The notes beneath the pieces were generated by a model. The model was given only the letters and a program-made list of their open reading frames with translations, searched no databases and was not told the DNA's origin. Below are positions 40,471 through 49,654 of a stretch of DNA of 64,000 nucleotides, piece by piece (position 1 is the stretch's first letter; each line of letters opens with the position of its first letter). The stretch is taken from contig CAWUVK010000003.1 of the NCBI GenBank assembly GCA_963926055.1, positions 186,001 through 250,000 of the forward strand, written 5' to 3'. Source of the stretch: CAJXJP01 sp963926055 (GTDB taxonomy: Bacteria > Patescibacteriota > Gracilibacteria > BD1-5 > UBA6164). The translations under genes and the position numbers were made by a program.

Positions 40471-40824
40471 ATGAAAAATAAAGATAAAATATTAGAAATT
40501 ATTTCTCAAAATCATTGTGGAATTAGTGCGACTGATATTTTTGAGTCGCTTGAAAATCAAATGGATAAAACCACTGTATACAGAAATGTTGAAAAAATGG
40601 CAAAAACTGGAGAAATACTCGAACAATTTGATCAAAATGGAGAAAAAAAATATGCTCAAGTACATCATCATCACCATCATTTTGTTTGTAATGAGTGCGG
40701 AAATAAAATAAATATTTGATGTTTTTTTTCTGATGAATTAAAAAAATTAGAAAAAAAAGAAAATATATCTATTCTCAATCATTCACTTTTATTGCAAGGA
40801 GTTTGTGGAGAGTGTAAAAAATAA
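40471..40824 (+). CDS. Fur-family metalloregulator
   Basis: 117 residues. Winged helix (GISATDIFESLENQMDKTTV then YRNVEKMAKTGEIL), metal site YAQVHHHHHHFVCNECGNKI and C-terminal zinc pair GVCGECKK (two CxxC). The order fits Fur/Zur/PerR; the metal is not decided. The six His are natural (H-x-H site), not an engineered tag. Confidence 0.86.
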
Positions 40825-40838
40825 AAAAATCTAAAATA

Positions 40839-40875
40839 TTTCCCGGGATTAAATTACGAATTTAATCCCGGGAAA
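40839..40875. repeat. 17-bp perfect palindrome with CCCGGG core
   Basis: TTTCCCGGGATTAAATT/AATTTAATCCCGGGAAA with ACG loop. Has no long T run, so it is a weak terminator or a transcript-end stabiliser. Shares TTTCCCGGG with the three GC-clamped terminators. Confidence 0.65.
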
Positions 40876-40903
40876 ATAAGTTAAACATTAAAAACAATAA
40901 AAT

Positions 40904-41641
40904 ATGAAAACATACGATAAATTTTTAAAATATTATGATGAAATCGTCAGAGGAATAAATAGTCCTTTGGAAGATGAAGTTGAATTTCTCATAAAAGATG
41001 TAATTGCTCAGCATAAACCTGGAGCAAAAAAAATACTCGAAGTAGCTTGTGGTACAGGAACGGTCGCAGCCGAATTTCAAAAAAATGGTTTTGAAGTAAC
41101 ATGATTAGATATTTCTGAAAAAATGCTGACTCAAGCGAAAAAAAACATGAAATCTGAGTCAAAATTGATTTTGTGAGATATGACAAATTTTGATTTAGGA
41201 CAAAAATTTGATGTGATTTTATGTAATTATAATTCTATTTGTCATTTATTGACATGGAAACAATGGCAAGATTTTTTCACACAAGCAAGTAATCATTTAG
41301 AAAAAGATGGATTACTGGTATTTGATATTGTTACACTTTTTGAATTTGAAAATATTACCAAAGAATTCGCTCAATTTTATACATTTTGAGACGATAATGT
41401 TTGTATGGAAATGTTTAAAAAACCAGGAATTTTTGAATGGCTTATAAAAATTTATGAAAAAGCAGAAGACGGAAGATTTGATTTAACGACTGAAGTCGTT
41501 CAAGAAAATTCATTTCCAATCTCAAAAATTGAAAAAGAATTAAAAGCACAAAATTTCAAAGTAGCCGAAAAAACAGATTTTCACTACGGAGAAGTCACAG
41601 CGCAAAGTGAAAGAGTATATTTTATGTGTAAAAAGAAATAG
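40904..41641 (+). CDS. SAM-dependent methyltransferase
   Basis: 245 residues. Class I Rossmann motif I ILEVACGTGTVAAEFQKNGF, motif post I VTGLDISEKMLTQAKKN, motif II/IV FDVILCNYNSICHLLT. Resembles small-molecule/UbiE-type class I enzymes; no substrate can be inferred. Ends in TAG. Confidence 0.82.
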
Positions 41642-41663
41642 TTTTGACTATTTCTTTTTATTT
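41628..41663 (+). terminator. Terminator after the methyltransferase gene
   Basis: AAAAAGAAATAGT/ACTATTTCTTTTT with TTTG loop; the stem includes the TAG stop. Confidence 0.8.
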
Positions 41664-41714
41664 TATATAAATATTTATAGTTCAATTGTCTGAATTCAAA
41701 ATAGGGATTTAATT

Positions 41715-42170
41715 ATGAATATTTTTAATCAAGTTGATGAGAAATTTTATAAAGAATTTGATAAAATTTTTAAAAAGACACTTTTATTCTTTTTAATATT
41801 TTTGTATGTAATGCTTTTACCTAAAGAACTAGGTGTTGATGAATCAAAAGGTATACTTTTGATTAAATTACTTTTAATTATTTATTATTGGATATTTTTT
41901 TTATTTAGTATGAATCTACTTGCAAATTTGAAACATAATTTTCAAGTATGGTTTAATAAATATAATCAAATAAAGATTTCTCAATATGTTTTTTTTCTTA
42001 CCTGGTCTTTATATTGTTTATATTTATCATATGAGTTATTTAATGATTTTACAATAAGTAATATTGTATTGTTATCTTTTAATATTGTATGTTTAGATAT
42101 TTATTATAAATATTGGGGTGAATTAGATAATAATTTTCATATTCAGTGGAGGCATTATATTCCTAGATAG
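41715..42170 (+). CDS. Four-helix membrane protein, TGA-free
   Basis: 151 residues. Cytoplasmic start MNIFNQVDEKFYKEFDKIFK, then four membrane helices with many aromatic residues (LFFLIFLYVMLL; YYWIFFLFSMNLL; YVFFLTWSLYCLYLSY). Only two glycines, both GGN, and five TGG Trp. AGGGA 9 nt before the ATG is a weak Shine-Dalgarno. Ends in TAG. Not recognised; possibly acquired. Confidence 0.6.
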   Translation: MNIFNQVDEKFYKEFDKIFKKTLLFFLIFLYVMLLPKELGVDESKGILLIKLLLIIYYWIFFLFSMNLLANLKHNFQVWFNKYNQIKISQYVFFLTWSLYCLYLSYELFNDFTISNIVLLSFNIVCLDIYYKYWGELDNNFHIQWRHYIPR

Positions 42171-42193
42171 AGCTTTTCATTAAATGGAAAAAA

Positions 42194-42232
42194 TCCAAGA
42201 GGAAGACGAAGAACCGTCTTTCTCTTTTTATT
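42194..42232 (+). terminator. Hairpin after the membrane protein gene
   Basis: AAGAGGAAGACG/CGTCTTTCTCTT, imperfect, followed by T run. Confidence 0.65.
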
Positions 42233-42288
42233 CGCTTTTTTTCAAAAAATAACTATAATTCACAAAAATTTTTAACGAAAAAACATTT

Positions 42289-43398
42289 ATGAAATACGTA
42301 TTATCTACGATTATGGGAGTAGAATCTCTCGCAAAAAAAGAAATCGAAAGACAAGGTGGAAAAATAGAAGAAGTAACTGATAGACTCATAACTTTTTCTG
42401 GTGGAGCTGAAATGATTCCAAGAATAAATTTTTGGTCAAGAGTCGGAAATAAAATGTATATGCTGCTAGCAGAAGAAGAAAATGTAGCTGATTTTGATCA
42501 TTTATTTGATGTGGTAAATAAAATTGCTTGGAAAAAATATTTTAAAAAAGATTTTCCAATTGTAGTAAAAGCGACATCTCTTCGTAGTGAACTCGGAGCG
42601 ATTCCTTCGATTCAAGGGATTTCTAAAAAAGCGATTGTAAAATCACTTACTGGAGGTTCTGGAGAACATGTAAACGAAGACGAAGATTTAGAAAAAATGG
42701 GTATTTTAATATTACTTATTGATAATAAACTCAGAGTTTTACTTGATACAACTGGAGCTGCACTTCATATGAGATGATACAGAACTCAAGCTTGAGAAGC
42801 TCCGATTAAAGAATCTCTTGCGGCAGCTTGTATTTTACTTTCAAACTGGAAATTTAAAGAACCTTTTCATGATCCATTTTGTGGGAGTGGAACTTTTGCT
42901 ATCGAAGCACTTATGATTGCGAGAAATATTGCTCCAGGATTAAAAAGAAGATTTGCATTTGAGAATTTACAACTCGTAGATTGGGAAACTTGCGAAAATG
43001 AAAGAGCATTAGCTAGAAGTAAACGTTTCGAATGAGAATATGATATTTTTGCTAGTGATATTGATGCTGATATGGTAAAAATTGCAGAATCAAATGCAGC
43101 CAGAGCAGGACAAGAGGGAAGAATCAAATTTAGTGTCAAAGACTTCAAACAAATGGTCGAAGACGAAAAATTCACGGGGACAATTATTACAAATCCACCG
43201 TATGATTTGAGGCTAAAAGATGCAAATATTGATACTTTATATAGAAATATTGATAAACTATTTAGACTCAATCCAGAACTAAAAGGATGAGTTATTAGTG
43301 GATATGCTGAATTTGATAATTTAATAAAATTATCTGATTATAAAAAAAGAAAATTATATAACGGAGGAGAACTTTGTTATTTATATAGAAGAAAATAA
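42289..43398 (+). CDS. THUMP-domain rRNA/tRNA guanine-N2 methyltransferase
   Basis: 369 residues. N-terminal ferredoxin-like/THUMP domain (MGVESLAKKEIERQGGKIEE ... FPIVVKATSLRSELG), then methyltransferase: HDPFCGSGTFAIEALMIARN, FASDIDADMV, and catalytic TIITNPPYDLRL (NPPY). Resembles the N-terminal half of RlmL (m2G2445) or TrmN. Glycines in the second half often TGA. Confidence 0.84.
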
Positions 43399-43428
43399 AA
43401 AACACAGATTACGAAATCTGTGTTTTTA
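43394..43428. terminator. Bidirectional terminator
   Basis: AAAAACACAGATT/AATCTGTGTTTTT with ACGA loop; shared by convergent genes. Confidence 0.85.
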
Positions 43429-43687
43429 TATTGTTTCCAAAGTATCTTTTTTTAAAATGCACTAAAAATGCTTTTAAAAAAGATCGCTTGGATTTTTTGT
43501 TCTTCCAACACCAAGCTAAAAATTTTAAATTATTCTCGAGAGTAAGATCTAAAATTTTTAGCCAGCATAAATGATACATATTATCCAGATGTACGGTAGA
43601 AAGATTTTTCTCACCGTGTTTTTCAAATATCTTTACTAGACCAGATATATCTTTATTCTGCTCTAGTTGAGGTAGCAGTGCTTCCAA
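43409..43687 (-). CDS. Small TGA-free protein with TTG start and Shine-Dalgarno
   Basis: 92 residues. TTG start at 43685-43687 preceded by AAAAGGAG; start sequence MEALLPQLEQNKDISGLVKI. Lysine- and Trp-containing helical protein, C-terminus KKRYFGNNIKTQIS. A textbook promoter lies upstream (43722-43749). No TGA-glycine; stop TAA falls in the terminator stem. No family recognised; acquired-gene signals. Confidence 0.6.
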   Translation of the reverse strand: MEALLPQLEQNKDISGLVKIFEKHGEKNLSTVHLDNMYHLCWLKILDLTLENNLKFLAWCWKNKKSKRSFLKAFLVHFKKRYFGNNIKTQIS

Positions 43688-43721
43688 AATATAACTCCTT
43701 TTTTATGTTTTGTGAGGTTTT

Positions 43722-43749
43722 ATTGTATGATTATTTTTTGTTATGTCAA
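43722..43749 (-). promoter_or_regulatory. Canonical promoter TTGACA-N16-TACAAT
   Basis: On the minus strand, TTGACA (43744-43749) and TACAAT (43722-43727) are separated by 16 bp, upstream of the 43409-43687 gene. Confidence 0.65.
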
Positions 43750-43752
43750 TTA

Positions 43753-44175
43753 TTACTTTTCTGCCTCAATATAATCTTGTAAGTAAATTACTCCAGCAAT
43801 AGGTTTTTGAGACCCTAAAATACTAAATACAAAATCATATGTTTGAACTTTTACAGAGTGAACTTCATGATTGAGAGATTTTCATATATAAATATTGAGT
43901 CATTTATTTTCATTTTTTAGATCATTTGCTTCTAATATATCTTCTATTAATTCTCTATTTTTTTCTAAACTTTCACTCAATTCTACTTTTTGAATATATT
44001 TTTTACATTCTTTTTCGAGAAAATAAAAGCAAATAATACAAATACTATGAGTAAAAAAACTTTCTGCTACATCACAGTTTTTAGGATATTTTTCAAATTT
44101 TTCATAGCTTCCTGATAAATCCCAGCTTTCTGGTTTCCCATAAATTTCACAAATTTCTTGATATGGTGAACTCAT
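43753..44175 (-). CDS. Hypothetical protein (140 aa)
   Basis: 140 residues with two TGA-glycines (NENK-G-LNIYI-G-KSLN), thus host-coded. MSSPYQEICEIYGKPESWDL start, six cysteines in the N-terminal half, and a charged helix. The frame ends just beyond the upstream promoter of the 43409 gene. Not recognised. Confidence 0.6.
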
Positions 44176-44275
44176 AAAATTTTTTTAGAAATATTAATTT
44201 TTATAATATCTGTTTTATAAAATATATCAAAGTTTATTTTGATATATTTTGACATAAAAATACTATTTGACAAAT

Positions 44276-44599
44276 ATGGAAAAAAAAATATATTTGTCTC
44301 ACGAAAAATTGCAAATGGATAGTAATATGACTATTTTAGTACAAATTACTTTTGCAAAACCATTTTTTTGCAGAACAGCAACATATGAAAATACATTAAT
44401 GGAATTACAATTTTCATTTAATGGTTATCAATTGTTAAAACATCCACAGAGTAAAAAAACAGTAAATTTTTTTTATGAAAAATATAGTAATCTTTCAAAA
44501 GAAGAGCTGGAAGAATTAAAAAATAATTTACGAGAAACTATATTGATACAAATTTCTCAATATAGCGATAAAATAAAAATAAAAAATATTAAAATCTAG
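44276..44599 (+). CDS. Hypothetical protein (107 aa)
   Basis: ATG at 44276, MEKKIYLSHEKLQMDSNMTI, Phe/Lys-rich, ending KIKIKNIKI at TAG. A TTG nine bases upstream is an alternative start. Soluble; one glycine only (GGT). No family recognised. Confidence 0.5.
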   Translation: MEKKIYLSHEKLQMDSNMTILVQITFAKPFFCRTATYENTLMELQFSFNGYQLLKHPQSKKTVNFFYEKYSNLSKEELEELKNNLRETILIQISQYSDKIKIKNIKI

Positions 44600-44625
44600 T
44601 TACACGTTAAAAAAAGGAGACAAAC

Positions 44626-44814
44626 GTGAAAGAAGTAGTTGTAAAACTAATGTCTGAGCTTAATACAAACCCTGCTGAAGTTATTATGGTTTGTTCTTTA
44701 GTTAGTCTTGGACTCCTTGCGTCATATCATTTGTATAAAATTAAACAAAATGATATATACGCTCAAATTGCAAAGCGATATAAACAAAATTATTTATCAC
44801 TTTGATATTTATAG
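44626..44814 (+). CDS. Small membrane protein with Shine-Dalgarno and relic TGA stop
   Basis: GTG start with AAAGGAGACAAAC upstream. MKEVVVKLMSELNTNPAEVI, one membrane helix (MVCSLVSLGLLASYHLY), and basic end KRYKQNYLSL. The standard-code stop is TGA at 44803-44805; in the host code it is read as Gly and the protein gains three residues before TAG (44812-44814). A terminator hairpin starts right after. 62 residues in the host code. Confidence 0.55.
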
Positions 44815-44844
44815 AAAAATGAGCCATTTTGGCTCTTTTTTATT
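44815..44844 (+). terminator. Terminator after the 62-aa gene
   Basis: GAGCC/GGCTC stem with ATTTT loop and T6 tail. Confidence 0.8.
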
Positions 44845-44910
44845 TGTTGCGATTTTTATATTTTTTTGTAAAATATCTCAAATTAATTATTCATAAAAAT
44901 AAACAGACAG

Positions 44911-45975
44911 ATGAAAATTTTAGCATTTGAAACGAGTTGTGATGATACTAGTATAGCGATTTTTGAAGATGAAAACCTCATAGCGATGAATACTGATTCA
45001 CAAATAAAAATTCATAATAAAACATGAGGAGTTGTACCTGAAGTCGCTGCTCGTGAACATGCAAATGTAATTTTTGATGTATTACAAAAAACTTTAGATG
45101 ACGCAAATTGTAAAATTGAAGACATAGATTACATTTGAGTGACGACCAACCCAGGTTTACTTCCGTCACTTTTAACGGGAACAACGGTTGCTTCGACGAT
45201 TTCGATTACAAAAAATATTCCAATTATTGCAATTAATCATATCCAAGCGCATATTTTTGCAAATTTTATTGAAAGAAATCGTTCAGATATAAAATTTCCA
45301 GCGATTTGTCTCACTGTATCAGGATGACACAATGATATTTATGCCATGAAAGATATGTGGGATATGGAAAAAATCTGAAGTTCATGAGATGATGCTGGAG
45401 GAGAAGCATTTGATAAAGTAGCTAAAATGATGTGACTTGGTTATCCAGGAGGACCGATTATTTCAAAATTATCAGCGCAGTACGAAGAAGAACTAAAACT
45501 AAAATGAGAAAAATTACACGCTGATAAATCAGCAGCAGAAAAACATGCAGAAACAACAATGTTTCCAAGAGTTTGGCTCGTAAAAAAAGAACATAATTTT
45601 TCATTTTCTGGATTAAAAAGTTCAGTAAAAAGAGAAGTCGATAATAGAATTTCGACAAATGGAGAACTATCTCAGCAAGATATTTTAGAAATTTCGTATG
45701 AATTTGAATGTGCTGTAACAGAAGTTTTAGCTTATAAACTCGTACAAGCTGCAAAAGAAAAATGAGTAAAAACTATTCTACTTGCTGGATGAGTGAGTGC
45801 AAATAACAGACTCAAAGATGAAATTGCAAAACACGCACAAAAAAATAATCTCAATTTTAAATACCCAACAAAACTCGTTTACTGCATGGATAATGCAGCA
45901 ATGGTGTGAATGTTAACGTATTACAAAGTTATAGATAAACAATTTGAAGAAAAAATTTGAGTTGTGAAAGTATAA
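44911..45975 (+). CDS. tsaD: tRNA N6-threonylcarbamoyladenosine transferase TsaD
   Basis: 354 residues. ASKHA-fold start MKILAFETSCDDTSIAIFED, metal-binding HIQAH (H-x3-H), TVSGGHNDIYAM, GGEAFDKVAKMMGLGYPGGP and DNAAMVGM. TGA-glycines occur at GG turns. Transfers the threonylcarbamoyl group to A37 of ANN-decoding tRNAs with TsaB/TsaE; those are not in the window. Confidence 0.96.
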
Positions 45976-46004
45976 AAAAATCTCGCGAAAGCGAGATTTT
46001 TTTA
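45975..46004 (+). terminator. Terminator after tsaD
   Basis: AAAAATCTCGC/GCGAGATTTTT with GAAA loop. Confidence 0.9.
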
Positions 46005-46076
46005 GTTTTATAATAAAAATTGTATTTTTATTTATTTCTAATAATATATTTAATATTAATTATTTTAATTCTATAT

Positions 46077-46745
46077 ATGGAACTTTTTAATGCAATTATA
46101 TTTTCTTGATTTGGAAATTATAATTTTTCCGAAATTTGGATTTATGTTTATGATTTTTTCACTGGTTTTATATTTTGAAGTTATGAACCTTCATTATGAA
46201 TATGATTTTGATTGTTTATCCCAGTAATGCTATTTTGTTATTTTTTGATTCTTTTTTGAATTTGAAAATGAATAAAAAAAATCTTTACAATAAAAAATTT
46301 TTCTTTTTGAAATAATACAAAATATTTTACTTGGCTATTTTTAATTATTCCAATTTTAATAATATTTTATCCAATCATATTATGAATTTCTGATAGAAAA
46401 TTACAATGACATAAAAAACATATATGAATTTGAATATTTATTTGTTTATTTTTTGTTATATATTATTGAGCAATTCGATCAGCTGGATATACCAATTGAA
46501 TTGGTTTACTCTATTTTCTTCCAGTTATTTTACTAATTTTTCTGATTTGTAATCCTCAAAAATTATTTTTAAAAATATTAAAATATTTATGAATTATTAT
46601 AATAATTTTTATTTTACTCACTCAGCCATTTTATAGACAATTATTTTATGATAGAACTGATCCAGAAAATCAAAAAATTTGTTATTCAAGAACAATCGAA
46701 GAGATAAATAGATGACCATGTTTTAAAATATTCAAATCACGTTAA
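46077..46745 (+). CDS. Membrane protein, paralogue of 47725-48426 (copy 1)
   Basis: 222 residues, with about five membrane helices and many TGA-glycines (ILFGIGKGIKKI). The C-terminal 38 residues, QPFYRQLFYDRTDPENQKIC then YSRTIEEINRGPCFKIFK, are shared almost unchanged with 47725-48426, while the rest of the sequence is divergent. Function unknown; the conserved tail contains two Cys and is presumably extracytoplasmic or cytoplasmic after the last helix. Confidence 0.7.
46626..46737. repeat. 112-bp direct repeat, copy 1
   Basis: Encodes the shared C-terminus. Differs from copy 2 (48298-48409) at 5 of 112 positions by hand count. Confidence 0.9.
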
Positions 46746-47582
46746 TAATCACTTATTAAGGATTTCAATCATGTGTGGTAGGTTTCTACCTTCCCAATTA
46801 TTGTAGCCATTGTGTTCAGTCACATACTGAGTTGAACCAGCACTATCAAATCTTGCCATATTTCCATATTTAATACCAAATTTATGTAATTCATCAAGAG
46901 ATTGAGAAATAGTTTTATTTATTGCTATTAAAAATACAATTGATTTCAATTCGCAAGTACTTACTTCAGAGTTACAACTTTCATTTCGTGGTATTGCTCA
47001 CATATATGTGCGATTGTCAGAATTTAAACCATCGCTTGTACTTAATTTTTCATATCGATGCCATGCTACAAAAAGATCTGTGTAGTTATTTAAGTCATTT
47101 GGGCTGTATCCAAATTTTAAATAATACTTCCCAGCTTTTTGAAGAAGACTGTAGATAATACGTTCTCTTTTTCCATCTTTATCATTTTTATTTTGATAAA
47201 CAACTCCGTTTGATTTTACTGCAAAACTAATTGCTGAACGTGACCAATGCTTTGTACTAAAGAATTGACCATTAACGAAACCAAATGTTTTATCCCTATT
47301 GTACTCGCTATAGAAAGTATCTTTATCTTTTCTTACATATTCAGTATGCCATTCATTGGTTTGTCGGCTTGATTTTTCAAGGTTTCCCATATTTAGTTTA
47401 GCTTTATCTAAATCTACATATATTGCATGATAATCCTGGCTAGAATTAATCATTAATACTGCACCAGTACTGTATTCTTCTAAAAAATAACCACTTGGAA
47501 TAGTGACACCGCTTGTTGCTGCAATAACATTAGTTGATAGTATTAAACTTAATGAGGTTGTTGATAAAATTTTTTTAAACAT
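46641..47582 (-). CDS. Phosphodiester-glycosidase-like secreted protein
   Basis: 313 residues in the host code. Signal peptide MFKKILSTTSLSLILSTNVI-AA, then the NAGPA-like fold: GYFLEEYSTGAVLMINSSQD, FGFVNGQFFSTKHWS, NRTYM-G-AIPRN (TGA at 46998-47000 at a family glycine) and C-terminal FDSAGSTQYV. The family domain ends at MIEILNK, right before TGA at 46749-46751; in the host code this TGA adds 36 residues antisense to the neighbour, to TAA 46641. AAAGGAAAC precedes the ATG. Probably cleaves or remodels cell-surface sugars. Confidence 0.65.
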
Positions 47583-47724
47583 TTCTGTTTCCTTTTGTAT
47601 TTGTTTCCGTGAAGTAAATTAACTTCTATTTTTACTTTCCTCTTTGAAAGCTTTAATAAGGTATTGTTTTTTTTTTTTGTCAATATATTATAACTAATAT
47701 ATTTATTATTAATTAAGTTTTGTT

Positions 47725-48426
47725 ATGTGAGATTTTATTCTTTTTATATATGATATGATACCTTTATTATTATTCTCTTGAATAGACTATTATTATTATT
47801 TTGAATTTTGGTTATATATTTATTGATGACTTACAATGAAGCTTTTTCATCTAAATGAACCTAAAATTTCATTTTTTTCTATTATAAATATATTTATGTT
47901 TATTACTTTTTTTTATGTAGGGAGTTATTATATAGCAAGAATATTAAAAAATAAATATAATTTGAAGGGAATTGTATTTCATTGAAAAGAAAAATATATA
48001 TCAGTGTTATTCTTATTAACTCCAGTTTTAATAATAATTTATCCTATGTTATTATGATTATCAAATGTAGAAATAAAGAAGCAATTTAGATATATTCTAT
48101 TATGAATTATTTTATCTGGAGGAATTTTATTATATAGAAATAATTTTAACACGAGTTATTATGTAGATTGAATTTGAATTCTATATTTTATACCATTTAT
48201 TTTATTGTGATTATTTTTATGGAATACAAATAATAATCTCGCTCAAATAATAAAATATATTTTTATATATTTTATTATTTGAATACTATTATCACAACCA
48301 TTTTATAGACAATTATTTTATGATAGAACTAATCCAGAAAATCAAAAAATTTGTTATTCAAGACCAATCGAAGAGATAAATAGATGACCGTGTTTCAAAA
48401 TATTTAAATGAATTAGAATTGATTAA
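47725..48426 (+). CDS. Membrane protein, paralogue of 46077-46745 (copy 2)
   Basis: 233 residues, start MGDFILFIYDMIPLLLFSGI (second codon TGA). About five membrane helices, ending QPFYRQLFYDRTNPENQKIC, YSRPIEEINRGPCFKIFK, GIRID. Shares the 37-codon tail with 46077-46745 but little of its N-terminal part, suggesting duplication with divergence or gene conversion of the 3' end. Confidence 0.7.
48298..48409. repeat. 112-bp direct repeat, copy 2
   Basis: Partner of 46626-46737, separated by 1.56 kb that holds the glycosidase-like gene. Confidence 0.9.
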
Positions 48427-48428
48427 AA

Positions 48429-48462
48429 TTAAAAAAAACTCGCTATTGCGAGTTTTTTTTAA
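48429..48462. terminator. Terminator between the paralogue and winged-helix genes
   Basis: AAAAAACTCGC/GCGAGTTTTTT with TATT loop. Confidence 0.85.
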
Positions 48463-49073
48463 TTATTAATTTCGAGTTTTTGTTTGATTTTAAGACTGTC
48501 TCTTAAGTACATATTTCCAGGTTCTGTGAGGATATTTTTGATGAGTTTATCACCAAATTCGAGTCTGTGGTAAAAATCTTCTGTGGAAATTATAGCATAT
48601 TTTATTTTTCTTCCATAAAATACACTTCAAAGAAATTCATTAAAATTATCTTTATCAATATCTCAAATTAAGAAAATATCGAGGATACTTTTCCCAGGCT
48701 TGAGTAATTTATATTTTACAGATTCATTGACTATGATGAGTTCTAAATCAATTTTTGTTTTGAAATATTCTTTGATTTTTTCCATTGGATTATAAACTTT
48801 TATAAACACTCCGATAAATTCATCGAGTAAAATAAAGTTACTATTGAGAAAAAATATTTTCTTTTTAAGTTCCGTTTTATGTTTTAATAATCAGAGTTCT
48901 GTCAGATTATCAAGTTCTCTTTTTATTGAATTTATTTGTTCATCAAGTTCACGAGAAAGTGCTCTCATATGAAATCATTTATTATTTCCAGATTCATATT
49001 CTAGGAAAAATTTTTCCAGAAGTTTGGATCTACATTTTGATCAAAAGATTTTTGAAATGTCTAAACTTTTCAT
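48459..49073 (-). CDS. Winged-helix regulator with nucleotidyltransferase-like domain
   Basis: 204 residues. N-terminal winged helix (LDISKIFGSKCRSKLLEKFF, FHMRALSRELDEQINSIKRE, LDNLTELGLLKHKTELKKKI), C-terminal domain SILDIFLIGDI and FYHRLEFGDKLIKNILTEPG, which looks like the minimal nucleotidyltransferase fold found behind ArsR/MarR-type HTHs. Catalytic G-S...D-x-D of true NTases is only partly kept (IGDID). The ATG overlaps the end of the upstream HIT gene by 13 bp. Confidence 0.72.
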
Positions 49074-49474
49074 AGTGTGTAAGATTGGTTTTGTAAAATA
49101 TGTTCCACATGAGCTCCAGAAATAAATCCAGGAATATAATGATAGTGCAGATGTTCTAAGCTTCTACCTGCGCAACTTTGACGAATAAAAGAAAAATAAT
49201 TATTTTCACCGTAATAGTCTTTCATAAATTTTTCTACTTCTGAAATTTCAGCCCATTGTTGACTGGAAAGTTCATAGGTATATTTTGTATGTTTTTTTGG
49301 GATAACTAAGAGATTATCTTTATTCTCTCAATAGGGATATTTATTTCTACAAATATACCAGTGAGAAAATTCTTTCAGCAGAGGAGTATTTTTGGGATTA
49401 CAAAATACACATTCACTTTTTCCTAAATCATCAGGTTGTATTTTTAACCAATCTTGTCTGCTTCAAAAATCCAT
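49061..49474 (-). CDS. HIT-family nucleotide hydrolase/transferase
   Basis: 137 residues. SECVFCNPKN near the start and the histidine triad RSLEHLHYHYIPGF (H-x-H-x-H). Three TGA-glycines, the last near the C-terminus (SYTL-G-KV), followed by TAG. Reads into the winged-helix gene by 13 bp, so translation of the two is probably coupled. Cleaves nucleoside phosphoramidates or dinucleotides in known members. Confidence 0.82.
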
Positions 49475-49654
49475 TTACAAAATATTAGAATTATTTATTA
49501 TTAAAAATAACAAATTTAAGCGAAAAATCAAATATTTTTTATTGTAAAAAATATTTTTTTGTCTAAAATAAAATTAAATCTGAAAAATATTATTTATAAT
49601 TTATATATAATACTTATAAATTTTTAGAAAATTTAGAAATAAAAAAATAAAAAA

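Noticed and set aside
40660..40680. Six-histidine tract resembling an engineered tag
   Set aside because: It lies within the Fur-family metal site and is followed by the CxxC of the same fold; nothing vector-like surrounds it.
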